Assembly: GCF_031921685.1 (NCBI RefSeq)
Contig: NZ_JAPDHU010000003.1
Location: forward strand, 806,001-870,000
Length of the DNA: 64,000 bases
Reading direction: 5' to 3'
From: Terripilifer sp031921685
GTDB taxonomy: Bacteria; Pseudomonadota; Alphaproteobacteria; Rhizobiales; Beijerinckiaceae
The notes beneath the pieces were generated by a model. It did not search any database, was not told the DNA's origin, and was given only the letters and a program-made list of their open reading frames with translations. The position numbers and the translations under genes were made by a program. This document shows positions 44,801 through 52,438 of this stretch, one piece after another; within the stretch, counting starts at the first letter, position 1, and each line of letters begins with the position of its first letter.

Positions 44801-47800
44801 CGTTGCTCGCGCTCGTGCTGTTGTAAAATATAGCACTGCCGCGGTTGAAGAGACTTGTGACGCCGCTGGTGTCCGCGTTGACGACCGAGAGAGTACCATT
44901 CGTCTCAACAGCAACCGCGCGCGTAATCGTGCCCGTATTGGCAAGATTGCCAAGCTGCAAGGTCCCGTTGTTAACGGTGGTGCCGCCCGTGTAGGTGTTC
45001 GTGCCTGTCAAGATGAGCGTGCCGGCGCCTTCCTTGACCAGATTTGTGCCGCTCCAACCCGTCGCCGGGTTCGCCGCCTGGTCAGTCAGCGCCGCCCCCA
45101 CCGTGAACGTGTCGGAGGGATTGGTCAGCGTGAACGTGCCATGGGCAAGATTGTTGCCGGCAAACCAGCTCAGCCCATAGCTGGCGAGATATTGCAGATT
45201 GTCGGCTGACTTATGGGTCGACACGGTGAGATAGTCCACCGCGCCGCTGAAGCCGCCTATGGTGATATTGGCGAAGTCGCCAGCAATGCCGGAGTTGGTG
45301 TTGATCAGCACCTTGTCGAGCTGGCTCGCATCGCTGATGCCGCTCAGGTTGAAGGACACGCCCGTGCCAATTGAAACGCGATCGGCCGAGAGCGCCGGGC
45401 TATTCACGCCGGCGACGATGGACAGCGCTGTATTATCGGCGAGGGTCACGTTTTGCGCGACATTCAGGGTCGACGGCGTCGAGATCGCCAACGTCCCGCC
45501 GTTCACGATCACATTGCCGGCGAGCGTGTTGACGCCGCCAACGCTGCCATCACCGAACTGCAGACGGCCGTTGGAGATGATGGTGTCGCCGGTATAGCTG
45601 TTCGTCCCGGTCAGAGTTGTCGAACCGGGGCCGATCTGCCGCACCTCGCCGCTGCCGGAGATATTCCCCGACAAGGTCAACGTGCCGGTACGGTTGAAGG
45701 CAAGCACGCTGTCGTTGATCACATCGCCAGCGATCGATCCTGTCGAACCGCCGTTGCCGATTTGCAGAATGCCCCCCGCAATGCGCGTGGCACCGGTGTA
45801 GGTATTGGCGCCCGAAAGGATCAGCGTCCCGGTCCCGGTCTTGACCAGCGAACCGCCGACGCCTGAGATAATGCCTGCCACCTCGGTCGAAGAATTGTTC
45901 GAGCCGACCGTCAGCTCGTTGGCCCCCAGAATGTAGTTGCCCTCGCCCGCGATCGATCCGGCGCTGATCTTATGATCGCCGTTAGGCCCGCTCGTGCCCG
46001 AGAAATCGATCGTACCGCCGAGATTGTTGACGATGGTCGCGTTGCCGCCCGTGCTGCTACCGGAGAAGTACGTCGACGCATAATTATTGATGGTCGCGCT
46101 ACCAGCCGTGCTGGTATCGGAGAAGTACATCGGCCCATAATTGTTGATGGTCGCGGTACCGGCCGTGCTCGTGTCGCGAAATTCGACCGTCCCGTTCGCG
46201 TTGTTTGTGATCGTGGCGGAACCGGCCGTGCTGGAGCCGTAAAAATACAAGGAGCCATCATTACCGATGGTAGCATTGCCAGCTTTGCTGTTCTCGTTGA
46301 ATGCCAAAGTTCCGGCATTCGTGAGGGTGGCAGTACCGGCCGTTGAGTTCCCCCAAAACCCGAGGGTTCCACCGCTCTTGTTGTCGATGGTGGCGGCATC
46401 AGACGTACTGTTGTCTTTGAAGGACAGGCTGGAGTTATTGGTTATCTGAGCATTGCCCGCGGTGCTGCTCCAACTGAAATTGATGTTGGAGTCATTCGTG
46501 ATCGCGGCATCACCCGCCGAGCTATTTAGATAGAAGTCGATGCTGGCGTTGCGGGCGCTGTTGGTGATGACGGCGTTCCCCAACGTGGCCTGGTCGTAGA
46601 CATACATCCGGCTGTTGTTGAGGATGGTCGAGGTGCCACCGGTGCTATAGCCGAAGAAAGAGAGAGAACGATTGTTGGTGATGTTGGCTGAAGCGGCCGT
46701 ACTGTAATCGCGGAAACCCATAACGCCACCATTGTTGATGGTGGAGCTTCCTGCACTGGAATAGCTGTTGAAGTAAAAGCGACCATTTAGACCGGTTTGG
46801 CTGATGTTGGCGTTCCCAGCCGTGCTGGAATCATTGAAGCTCAGGTCGCCGCTACTGGTGATCGTGGCAGTACCCGCACTCGCGTTGCTGAAAAAATTGG
46901 TGCTGCCGCTATTCGAAATGCTCGTGATGCCGCTGGTGTCGGCTTTGATGACATTGAACGTGCCCTGCGCCCCCACGGTGACAACGCCGGCGACCGAGCC
47001 CGCCGTGGGAGAGATGTAGGTGCCGAGCTGCAAAGTGCCGCCGTTAACCGTCGTGCCACCGTCATAAGTATTGGCACCTGACAGGGTCAGCGTTCCGGTG
47101 CCTATCTTCACCAGAGAACCGCCAACGCCCGAGATCACGCCGCTCACCTCGGTCGAGAGACCGTTCGAACCGACCATCAGTTCGTTCGCGCCGAGAATGA
47201 ACTGGCCGCGGCCGTCGAGCGAACCGGCGGAAATCTTATGGTCGCTGTTCGGGCCTGAGGTGCCGGAAAAATCGATCACCGAGCTGGAATAGATATTGTT
47301 GAGTGCGGCACTGCCCGCGGTCGAATTGTCATTGAAGTAGAGCGAATCGACATTGCCGATTGTGGCGCCAGCAGCCGAGCTACTGTTCGCAAAGACCATG
47401 GTTTTATTGTTGGTGATGCTGGCGGTGCCAGCCGTGCTGGTGTCGGAAAATGTAGTGCTAAGATTGTTGTGAATGCGGCCGGTACCGGCAGAACTGGCAC
47501 CCTGGAAGTTGAGCGTTTTGTAATTGACGATGATCCCACTGCCGGCATTGCTGTTGTCGAGGAAACTGATCAGACCGTAGTTTGTGGTGATTGCGGTCCC
47601 GGCTGTGCTGCTGCCGGAAAAATCGATCGTTGCGTTGCTATTGTTCGTGATAAGGGCATTGCCAGCCGAGGCATTGCCGTCGAACGTCACAGCGCCACTG
47701 TTCGTGATGGTCCCGCCAGCGGTGCTGCTGTCATTAAAATAGAGCTTACCATTAGAGCCGTTGTTAATGGTGGCGGCCCCAGCCGTGCTGGTGTTTTTGA

Positions 47801-49394
47801 AGTAAAGGTAATTGTTGTTGGTGAGGGTGGCGTTGCCGGCAGTGCTGGCATCGTAGAAGGTGAGGTAAGCGTTATTGGTGATTCCAGCGTTACCTGCAGT
47901 AGCGGCGCCAGAGAAATTCAAAGTCGCATTGTTGGTGATGGTCGCGCTGCCGGCCGTGCTGTTATCACTGAAGGATGCGCTGGCTGAGTTGTCGATGATG
48001 GCGCTGCCGGCGGTGCTCGTACCGGCGAAAGCCAGAGTCAGGAGATTGGAGATGTTGGCGGAGCCAGCCGTGCTGGCGTCTTCAAAAGCCAGCACGCCGC
48101 GATTGTCGATGGTGGCAGAACCCGCGCTGGTGCTGTTATAAAATCTTGCGCTGCCGCGGTTCGTGAGGCTGGTGATGCCGCTGGTATCCGCGTTGACGAC
48201 CCAGAGCGTGCCGTTTGGATCGACCGTGACCGCGCCCGCAATCGTGCCCGTGTTGGTGAACGTGCCTAGCTGCAAGGCACCGGCATTCACCGTGGTGCCG
48301 CCGGTATAGCTGTTGGTTCCCGACAAGGTCAGCGTGCCGCTGCCGGTTTTCACCAGCGAACCGCCGATACCCGAAATGACGCCGCTCACCTCGGTCGAAA
48401 GATCGTTCGACCCCACGATGAATTGCTTGTTTCCGATGACATAATTGCCGGCGCCCTCGATCGAGCCGGCGGTCATCTGCGCCAGCCCGCTACCCGAAAT
48501 GTCCACCGTGCCGCCGGTCCAGGTATTGAAACGCGCACCGGCACTGCTGGCATTGGCGAGGAATCGCGTCGTGCCGCCACCCTGGGTCAGGATTGTCGCC
48601 GTACCAGCCGTGCTGAAACTGTCGAAGGTCAGGCTGCCGCTATTGAGGATGGAAGCACTTGCCGCCGAACTGACGCCGTAGAATGCCATGCTGCTTTTAT
48701 TCGTGATCATGGCACTGCCGGCCGAACTCGAATCGTAGAACTGCAGAAGGGCAAGGTTGAGGATTTGGGCGTTGGCAGCCGTGCTAGAATTCTGGAAATT
48801 CAGCGTGTCATTATTGGTGATATTGGCCGCGCCAGCCGAACTCGAGTCATAGAACAGCGCGGTGTTGTTGTTGGTGAGGGTGGCGGTGCCAGCATTGCTG
48901 GTGTCGTGGAATTCCAGAAAGAAGTTATTGTTGATCGTCGCGGCGCCGGCACTGCTGGAATTCCTAAAATACAGCTCCGTATTGTTATTTAAGGTGACAG
49001 CGCCGCCGTTGACGACGATGCCCGCGCCCGTGAAATTCAGATAGGCGCTGGTCGCATTGGTGATGGTGTAGCTCGAAGCACCGGCGTTAAAAGTCCATCC
49101 GCCGATGTTGATGCCGCCATCCGGCGGGGCGCCCCCGATGGTGATGCTTGTCCGGGCCGACGTGCCGAAGAAGGCCGTGCCGGTCGGCATGGCGCCGCTG
49201 TCCCAGTTGACGCCGCCGGTGTAGACGCCTGAAAAATTTCCGGTCCAGGTGGCGTCCTGCGCGCGCACCGGCGCGGCCATCGGCAGCAGCGCCGCCATGA
49301 CCAAAGCCGTGGTCGTCAGCAGAGCGGACCGGAAGCCGCCCGCCACCCCAAATCGATCCCGTACGGTCCCCAACGCGTCCCCCAATTCCGTCAC
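35883..49394 (-). CDS. Giant type V autotransporter with repetitive passenger
   Basis: 4503 residues. The signal region (LLTTTALVMAALLPMAAPVR, then AQ) is followed by a passenger of some 4000 residues. Most of it is well over a hundred short strands of the type STAGSATITNN/GxLxFxDxS, broken by PATR units (SLVKTGTGTLTLSGANTYTG). Three larger modules of about 1 kb recur. A junction near residues 3960-4130 (AGGTLSPGNSIGLLTVQGDL) leads to a C-terminal barrel from about residue 4150, ending GKGGVRYQW with the terminal aromatic. The passenger should form a very long surface beta-helix, likely adhesin-like. The start is GTG; no ATG is available in frame before the signal. Few Cys are seen and no protease or enzyme motif was recognised. 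Confidence 0.93.
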   Translation of the reverse strand: MTELGDALGTVRDRFGVAGGFRSALLTTTALVMAALLPMAAPVRAQDATWTGNFSGVYTGGVNWDSGAMPTGTAFFGTSARTSITIGGAPPDGGINIGGWTFNAGASSYTITNATSAYLNFTGAGIVVNGGAVTLNNNTELYFRNSSSAGAATINNNFFLEFHDTSNAGTATLTNNNTALFYDSSSAGAANITNNDTLNFQNSSTAANAQILNLALLQFYDSSSAGSAMITNKSSMAFYGVSSAASASILNSGSLTFDSFSTAGTATILTQGGGTTRFLANASSAGARFNTWTGGTVDISGSGLAQMTAGSIEGAGNYVIGNKQFIVGSNDLSTEVSGVISGIGGSLVKTGSGTLTLSGTNSYTGGTTVNAGALQLGTFTNTGTIAGAVTVDPNGTLWVVNADTSGITSLTNRGSARFYNSTSAGSATIDNRGVLAFEDASTAGSANISNLLTLAFAGTSTAGSAIIDNSASASFSDNSTAGSATITNNATLNFSGAATAGNAGITNNAYLTFYDASTAGNATLTNNNYLYFKNTSTAGAATINNGSNGKLYFNDSSTAGGTITNSGAVTFDGNASAGNALITNNSNATIDFSGSSTAGTAITTNYGLISFLDNSNAGSGIIVNYKTLNFQGASSAGTGRIHNNLSTTFSDTSTAGTASITNNKTMVFANSSSAAGATIGNVDSLYFNDNSTAGSAALNNIYSSSVIDFSGTSGPNSDHKISAGSLDGRGQFILGANELMVGSNGLSTEVSGVISGVGGSLVKIGTGTLTLSGANTYDGGTTVNGGTLQLGTYISPTAGSVAGVVTVGAQGTFNVIKADTSGITSISNSGSTNFFSNASAGTATITSSGDLSFNDSSTAGNANISQTGLNGRFYFNSYSSAGSSTINNGGVMGFRDYSTAASANITNNRSLSFFGYSTGGTSTILNNSRMYVYDQATLGNAVITNSARNASIDFYLNSSAGDAAITNDSNINFSWSSTAGNAQITNNSSLSFKDNSTSDAATIDNKSGGTLGFWGNSTAGTATLTNAGTLAFNENSKAGNATIGNDGSLYFYGSSTAGSATITNNANGTVEFRDTSTAGTATINNYGPMYFSDTSTAGSATINNYASTYFSGSSTGGNATIVNNLGGTIDFSGTSGPNGDHKISAGSIAGEGNYILGANELTVGSNNSSTEVAGIISGVGGSLVKTGTGTLILSGANTYTGATRIAGGILQIGNGGSTGSIAGDVINDSVLAFNRTGTLTLSGNISGSGEVRQIGPGSTTLTGTNSYTGDTIISNGRLQFGDGSVGGVNTLAGNVIVNGGTLAISTPSTLNVAQNVTLADNTALSIVAGVNSPALSADRVSIGTGVSFNLSGISDASQLDKVLINTNSGIAGDFANITIGGFSGAVDYLTVSTHKSADNLQYLASYGLSWFAGNNLAHGTFTLTNPSDTFTVGAALTDQAANPATGWSGTNLVKEGAGTLILTGTNTYTGGTTVNNGTLQLGNLANTGTITRAVAVETNGTLSVVNADTSGVTSLFNRGSAIFYNSTSASNALIENRGLLAFHDTSTAGAANITNLVTLVFVDASTAGSALIENSASTSFDDTSTAGTATITNYATLNFAGASRAGSARLTNSAQLNFNNTSTADAATITNNNDLSFNNASTAGAAQISNVGSGTLTFNDTSTAGTATITNTSNVYFYNTSSADAATIINNTNGRVDFRDSSTAGTAQITNDFGLYFRGTSTAGSATITTNEYTEFFDNSTAGTATITNNRFLYFSDNSTAGNAAIINNDTVGFGQKTTGGNARLINSSSSAVFNFSNSAGPNSDSKLSAGSIEGGGQFFLGATELTVGANNRSTEVSGVISGVGGSLVKTGTGTMILTGTNTYTGGTTIDNGTLQLGTISTAGKIVGAVTVGVGTQRTLDIVNADTSGITNISNNGFLFFRTGTSASSATITSGGSIYFYGNSTADTSTINHNGGLYFNDTSTAGAATITNGGIMSFVDSATAGSAYLNNNFALSFFNTSTGGNAHITNKNRMYLYQNSTLGNAIVVNDVGTASIEFNNSSSAGAANITNYTNITFKDSSTAGFANIINYYGVNFVDNSTAGMATLDNKSGGTIGFWGNSSANNATITNAGTLAFNDGSKAGNATIGNDGTISFYGTSTADTARITNSTDSTNPPAFLYFEDSSTAGTATITNHSVGTIEFRGTSTAAGAEISNNNKLYFKDGSTAGGARITNNVELYFNNTASAGSATIYNNNSLQFFDSSTAGTATIYNNQQIYFSNTSSAGSAIIRNGGTLAFNQNATGGNAQLINSGLAARMDFSGSTGPNNDHKLSAGSIAGNGQFILGDNELTVGGNNRATEVSGVISGVGGSLVKVGGGRLTLSGDNTYTGGTTINDGMLQIGNGGTSGSVLGNIVNNASLTFNRSDAYTFAGDISGSGALYQTGTGATILTGTNSYSGDTFIYGGRLQFGDGSVGGSNVIGGNLIVDTGMLAIYTPATLKVAQNVTFADGTALSIVAGANSPALSADHVAIGDGVSFNLSGISNASQLDKVLINTNTGISGDFASVSVGGFTGSVDYLTVSTRKSADNLQYLASYGLSWFAGNNLAHGTFTLTNATDTFTVGTALTDQAANPATGWGGRNLIKAGAGTLILTARNTYSGGTSVNDGTLQIGDAGNQGSVVGRIDTYPSGILEVFNADMSGVTDILNVGTTNFRNDSSASGANITNSNRLSFYGTSSAGSATIGNSGNVSFFDDSTAGFATINNSSNGNLSFNNASKAGAATINNDGSLSFNGASTADTASITNPGRIFFYDASTAGSATITNDGHLNFRNDSAAGPANITNNNIMSFADNSATNGATITNSGRLSFADNSVASGATITNTFSVYFGDSSSASDARIINNEYVDFSGTATAGTADITNNLNLVFLGTSSAGNARISNGSSVTFMGQSTGGNAQLINTGASASIDFSNSTGPSNDNKLSAGSIDGDGRFILGANELTVGSTNLSTEVSGVISGAGGSLVKVGTGTLTLSEINTYTGGTTVNGGTLQLGSGARVGGILGNVTVGSNGTFDIVNADLSGITGILNGGATNFRNNNSAGGIGVTNNGTLSFLDTSTAGTAAITNNSNLLFKDTSTAAHASITNSSSAATLTFSNASTAGNADISNTGIVLFNDTTTAGNATITNDATVNFYGNSTGGNAVFVNNAGGTVNFATTVGAAGDGKISAGSIAGAGNYDLGANELTVGSNNSSTEVSGVISGAGGSLVKTGTGTMILSGNNSYSGNTTINDGTLQIGNGGGTGSIAGDVINNSVLAFNRTGTLTLAGSISGTGQVQQTGAGTTVLTGSNSYSGDTIISNGRLQFGDGSAGGSNNLAGNVKVNGGMLAIESPATLNVGQDVTFADNTGLSISAGINSPALSADRVLVGNNVGFNISGISDASQLDKVLIDTRSGITGDFAPVTIGGFNGTVDYLTVSTRKSADNLQYLASYNLSWFAGNSLAHGTYTLTNPTDTFTIGVALTDQAANPATGWNGTSLTKAGAGTLILTGANTYTGGTAINAGTLQIGNAGLRGSVVGAVTVGVGGTFEVFNADMSGVTNIANNGATNFRNATSASSAHIANAGALSFFDSSSAGSAAIVNTYTVDFKDASTAGDARINNRGPMVFSNTSTAGNAIIQNGDPNTFIPVPLAFLDSSSAANATITNDSTLQFFDNATAGTANITNNKYFTFDGSSSAGHATIANTAGGRIDFSGSSTAGSAIISSDGVISFAQTASAGSATITNQGSLSFIDSSTAGNATIANNGGGSLRIANTATAGSATITNSGNFVFVDQATAGNAIITNAHKLEFHGSSTAGGATITNNGFMWMTSQAAAGSATIINTSQLQFDTDATGGSAIIINSGNVLFDGNSTPDKAQLINNGASAVFDLSMTTGPNSDNKLTAGSIAGNGTFYLGGKELTVGANNLSTEVSGVIADGGTGGYTGASLIKVGTGKLTLSGINTYTGETKVDDGTLSVNGSIASSSRLTVNSGATLAGNGTVGNTVINAGGTLSPGNSIGLLTVQGDLTFMAGSTYRVEVSPSNADRVNVSGTATLNGASLAAMYDPGSYVNKRYTVLNAAGGVNGTFSGPVNTNLPTNFSSALSYDTNNAYLDLTLSYTPPTAPSFGGGLTVNQARVAQGLVNSFNFAGGIPLVFGALGPGGLTQASGESATGVQQSTFAIMDRFLNLMTDPYASGRATAMLPMSYTGLPRGAQPIMVAMQPRWSIWAAGYGGTQTTRGNAFVGSNTYTGGIYGMAAGADYHVSPDTVVGFALGGGGTSYHLANGLGSGSSNVFQAGLYGRQTFGALYAAGSLAYGWQDVTTDRRVMFDQLRARFSAHSFSGRLETGYRIASPFGGLTPYAAGQFTNIALPNYSEQAITGPGLFALNYASKNVTAWRTELGVRGDTAIDVGAATLWLRGRLAWAHNFNPNRSLSAAFLNLPASSFVVNGAAQARNAALVSAGAEMKWPSGWSIMATFEGEFSGRGNSYAGKGGVRYQW
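38770..39780 (-). repeat. Large passenger module, copy A (C-terminal-most)
   Basis: About 1 kb encoding PATR, LQFGDGS, SADRVLVGNNVGFNISGISD, YLTVSTRKSADNLQYLASYN and LSWFAGNSLAHGTYTLTN. It matches copies B and C closely at DNA level. Edges are approximate. Confidence 0.8.
41430..42440 (-). repeat. Large passenger module, copy B
   Basis: Same ~1-kb module (LQFGDGSVGGSNVIGG, NASQLDKVLINTNTGISGDF, LSWFAGNNLAHGTFTLTN). It starts about 2.7 kb from copy A. Edges are approximate. Confidence 0.8.
44950..45945 (-). repeat. Large passenger module, copy C (N-terminal-most)
   Basis: Same module (LQFGDGSVGGVNTLAG, DASQLDKVLINTNSGIAGDF, LSWFAGNNLAHGTFTLTN). It starts about 3.5 kb from copy B. Edges are approximate. 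Confidence 0.8.
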
Positions 49395-49490
49395 GCAGCC
49401 GCCATCGGCCAGCCAGCCGAAAGAGCTTTGTCAGCGTCGGAGTCATCTCATCGTCGCGGAGGAACGTCCTGATAGGGGGCCGGTATCTTT

Positions 49491-49513
49491 CTGAAAATTT
49501 CTGATATTTTCAG
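49491..49513. promoter_or_regulatory. AT-rich palindrome in the divergent promoter
   Basis: CTGAAAAT and ATTTTCAG are exact inverted arms around a 7-base spacer, 43 bp before the CadC-like gene and about 97 bp before the autotransporter start. A likely operator for the CadC-like regulator. Confidence 0.55.
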
Positions 49514-49555
49514 TTCAGACCCGCCAACGAGGTCATTTCGATAAACATCCGTTGT

Positions 49556-51298
49556 ATGAGGCGGTTGGAGAGTGGCTTGGGGGATAAGGTGTACCGTTTC
49601 ATCGGTTTTGAGCTGGACCAGCAGCGTGCCGAGCTGCGGGGCCCTGATGGCATTATGGTCAAGCTTCGGCCGAAGACCTTCGAAATGCTACGCCTGTTCG
49701 CGGCCAATCCCGGCCGCGTCCTCAGCAAGCAGGAGCTGATGGAGGCGGTCTGGCCGAACGTCCATGTCGGCGAGGACAGCCTGTTCCAATGCATCCGCGA
49801 GCTGCGCGCCGTGCTCGGCGACGAGCGCCGGCAGATCATCAAGCTCGCGGCCGGCGGCGGCTACCGGCTGACGGTGGAGGTCGAGCCCCCGACCCAACCG
49901 GCGGTCCTGGCGCCCGCCGAACCCGCTGGCCTATTCGCCTCGGCCGAGGCTCCCCCCTCCGGGCCCGCCAATGCCAAACCGACGTCGCGGCCCCTCTTCG
50001 ATTTTCGCGGGTGGGCCATCACCGCGGCCGGCCTTTGCGCGGTGATAGGCCTTGCGGTCGCAGCGCCAACTCTGCGGCCGGACCTCATCTTCAAACGCCC
50101 GCTGCCCGTCGTCGCCGTGATGCCAATCACCGCCATGAGCCAAGATGCCCGCGACACGGCCATGGCGGCGGAGGTGACGGTCCGGCTCGCCGACGGCTTC
50201 GCCAAGATCGGCAATATCAGGATCGTCGCGCCACAATCCTCGGCGCCGCGCCCGGATAGTGCTGCCGTACCTGCGGCATCCTCCGATTTCGAGATACGCG
50301 GTGAATTGCAGCACAGCGAACGCGCCTGGATTTTACGCGCGCGCATCATCAAGACAGGGACCGAAGAGGTTCAATCGGTCGCGACCGTTTCGGTCGACCT
50401 GGATGATCCCGACGTGGAATTGCAGCAATCCCGGCTTGCCGCTGGTGTCGGCCATCCTCTGGCCCGCAGCCTGAACGAATTTTTCGAGGCAAGCGCTTCA
50501 TCCGCGAACCGGAATACGTCAGCCGGCAAAGTTGTCATCGAACAGGCGATCGCCTCGATCAATCAAACGACCGAAGAGCGATTTGGCGTGGCCCAGACCA
50601 TGTTGAAAAAGGCGCTCGCCGACGAACCCGATAACGTCGATATCGCCGTCGCGCTCTCCTCACTGCAATTGCGCGGCATCCAAATGCGCTGGTTCAATCC
50701 GGACGAGGCGCTCACGATCGAAGCCCAGGCCGGCGCGACGCTTGAGCGCGCCTTGCGCACAAGGCCCAATTCCATCGCCGCGCTGGAAACCTATTGCCGG
50801 CTTCTCAGCGCGACGAACCGTTTCGCTGACAGCCTTGTCGCCTGCGCCAGAATCTTGAGCTTCGATCCGTGGAATGGCGGCGCGCTCTATCTGATCGGTC
50901 TCGGCCAGATTTATCTCGGCCGCTTCGAAGATGCGCTTGCCACCTTCCAACAGGCCGATCGTTTCGACACACCGCGCGTCTCTCGCTGGACCTGGCTTCT
51001 CGGTGCCGGTTGGGCAAACCTTCTGATGGGACGCGGCGCAGATGCGGCGCCGTGGTTCGAACGGTCGATCGCCATTACGGTGGGGTCCGGGCGCACGCAC
51101 ATGATGCTGGCGGCCGCCTATCAAGAAATGGGCAAACACGATGAAGCCAGAGCGGCCATGCAGGAGGGATTAAGACTGCGGCCCGGCACGACAAAGCTCA
51201 ATGTCGCGCCGCCGGCGAAGAACAGCAGCCCTATTTATCTCGCGGCCGCTGCTCGCAACATTCAACTCATGGTCGATGCGGGATTGCCGGAGCATTAG
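49556..51298 (+). CDS. CadC-like membrane-anchored winged-helix regulator with C-terminal TPR-like region
   Basis: 580 residues. The N-terminal OmpR-type winged helix spans about residues 12-105 (LRPKTFEMLRLFAANPGRVL, EDSLFQCIRELRAVLGD, AAGGGYRLTVEV). A Pro/Ala linker and one membrane segment (AITAAGLCAVIGLAVAA, about 155-171) follow, then a periplasmic part with a TolB-like section and TPR-like helices (LARSLNEFF, ALLATFQQADRF-like). There is no receiver domain. Such one-component sensors bind DNA from the membrane. It is divergent to the giant autotransporter and probably controls it. Confidence 0.85.
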   Translation: MRRLESGLGDKVYRFIGFELDQQRAELRGPDGIMVKLRPKTFEMLRLFAANPGRVLSKQELMEAVWPNVHVGEDSLFQCIRELRAVLGDERRQIIKLAAGGGYRLTVEVEPPTQPAVLAPAEPAGLFASAEAPPSGPANAKPTSRPLFDFRGWAITAAGLCAVIGLAVAAPTLRPDLIFKRPLPVVAVMPITAMSQDARDTAMAAEVTVRLADGFAKIGNIRIVAPQSSAPRPDSAAVPAASSDFEIRGELQHSERAWILRARIIKTGTEEVQSVATVSVDLDDPDVELQQSRLAAGVGHPLARSLNEFFEASASSANRNTSAGKVVIEQAIASINQTTEERFGVAQTMLKKALADEPDNVDIAVALSSLQLRGIQMRWFNPDEALTIEAQAGATLERALRTRPNSIAALETYCRLLSATNRFADSLVACARILSFDPWNGGALYLIGLGQIYLGRFEDALATFQQADRFDTPRVSRWTWLLGAGWANLLMGRGADAAPWFERSIAITVGSGRTHMMLAAAYQEMGKHDEARAAMQEGLRLRPGTTKLNVAPPAKNSSPIYLAAAARNIQLMVDAGLPEH

Positions 51299-51572
51299 AG
51301 CCTCATGCTCGATGGCCGGTGGGAACAACGGTTTGATTGCAGCATTGGACTAGATCTGCATCTCACAATGCGGATGGAGAGCTTACCAAAAAGCTCTCAG
51401 CTCGCCGCCCCGCTGCTTCCACACGCGCAAGACGTGCCCGGCAAGTAGCGGGGCACTACCAAAGAGGCCAAGCCGCAACAGGATCATTTGCATCATCGTC
51501 GCTGATGCAAATGCATGGCGCGCTACGCACCAAACGATGGGATAGAATGAGTCCGATCTGCCCGCAGCAGGA

Positions 51573-51881
51573 CTAGTCGCCATCGACACCCGTCCGCACT
51601 GCCCGATGCTTGTTCCACATCGGCGCGATGGCCTGCCCGCGATCGATGCGACGACGGCCTTTCAAGCGCCGCCGGCGAAACTGCAAAGTGCTGTCTTTGC
51701 CACCGCAGATGCGCGTCAATTGCCACGCCACCGACCCCGTCAAATATCGACGAATGCGATCTCGGCTATGCCCGGCCTCAACGAGACCGATGGATATCTC
51801 TTTGACGTCTCGGTAACGACCGCTCCGCGCCATCGCAAACGCCAATTCCACGATTGGAAGCGCAATACCTTCTGTTGACAT
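51573..51881 (-). CDS. Small hypothetical protein
   Basis: 102 residues from an ATG preceded by GGGAGTGATCATC. The N-terminal half is helical (GIALPIVELAFAMARSGRYR, then VKEISIGLVEAGHSRDRI) and reads as a small helical domain; the tail is very basic (FRRRRLKGRRRIDRG). No known family recognised. Its start faces the PRC-barrel gene across about 155 bp. The frame opens earlier at 52058 but that part overlaps the divergent gene. Confidence 0.55.
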   Translation of the reverse strand: MSTEGIALPIVELAFAMARSGRYRDVKEISIGLVEAGHSRDRIRRYLTGSVAWQLTRICGGKDSTLQFRRRRLKGRRRIDRGQAIAPMWNKHRAVRTGVDGD

Positions 51882-52037
51882 GATGATCACTCCCTGAGTT
51901 GTTTGGAGTGTCAACATAATCGCCGACCATGCTTGAAGTTCCCGTGAGAAATATCGCGTCTCAATCGAGAGATAGCGGAACAATACGTCCAACAGGGATG
52001 TTCTCCAGCAGACACTGCCAGTCGCAAGGAGAACGAC

Positions 52038-52394
52038 ATGCCCACCGCTACAGGCCACACACGCGCCATTGCTGCTTCCCGCGTCATCGGAAGCAATGTC
52101 TATGACACCTCAGGAAAGTCCATCGGAGACGTTCACGACATCGTGCTTGATAAGCAGTCCGACAAAATTATGTTCGCGGTGCTCAGCTTCGGCGGCTTTC
52201 TCGGCATCGGCGAGAAATATCATGCGATGCCTTGGGCATCTCTCAACTACGTTCCCGATCAGGGCGGCTATGTCGTCGGCTTGAGCAAGGAGCAATTGCA
52301 GAAGGCGCCCGTTTACGATCTGAACGACCTTACCAAAAACGACGGCTCCGGCCCTTCGCCTGCATTGGACTATTACACGCAGTTTCGTCGATAG
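52038..52394 (+). CDS. PRC-barrel domain protein
   Basis: 118 residues. The PRC-barrel spans SRVIGSNVYDTSGKSIGDVH to KYHAMPWASLNYVPDQGGYV. The ATG is preceded by AAGGAGAACGAC. Single PRC-barrel proteins in rhizobia are soluble or periplasm-associated and often stress-linked; the role is not known. No signal peptide. Confidence 0.9.
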   Translation: MPTATGHTRAIAASRVIGSNVYDTSGKSIGDVHDIVLDKQSDKIMFAVLSFGGFLGIGEKYHAMPWASLNYVPDQGGYVVGLSKEQLQKAPVYDLNDLTKNDGSGPSPALDYYTQFRR

Positions 52395-52438
52395 CCCTCG
52401 AGCGGCCGGCTCCCGCAATGCTGGAGCCGGCAATACAG

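Noticed and set aside
36000..49000. CRISPR-like or transposon-like repeats
   Set aside because: The repeats are in frame, coding, and vary in unit length and sequence in a way set by protein strands. There are no unique spacers of fixed size and no cas or transposase genes.
36537..49044. Long plus-strand open frames (up to 511 codons) across the giant gene
   Set aside because: They are antisense to the repeat-rich autotransporter. Its composition leaves the complementary frames open, and their translations are Arg/Ala/Gly-rich with no domain pattern.
51299..51572. Possible gene in the gap after the CadC-like regulator
   Set aside because: Short frames on both strands lack ribosome sites and sensible composition; nothing was supported.
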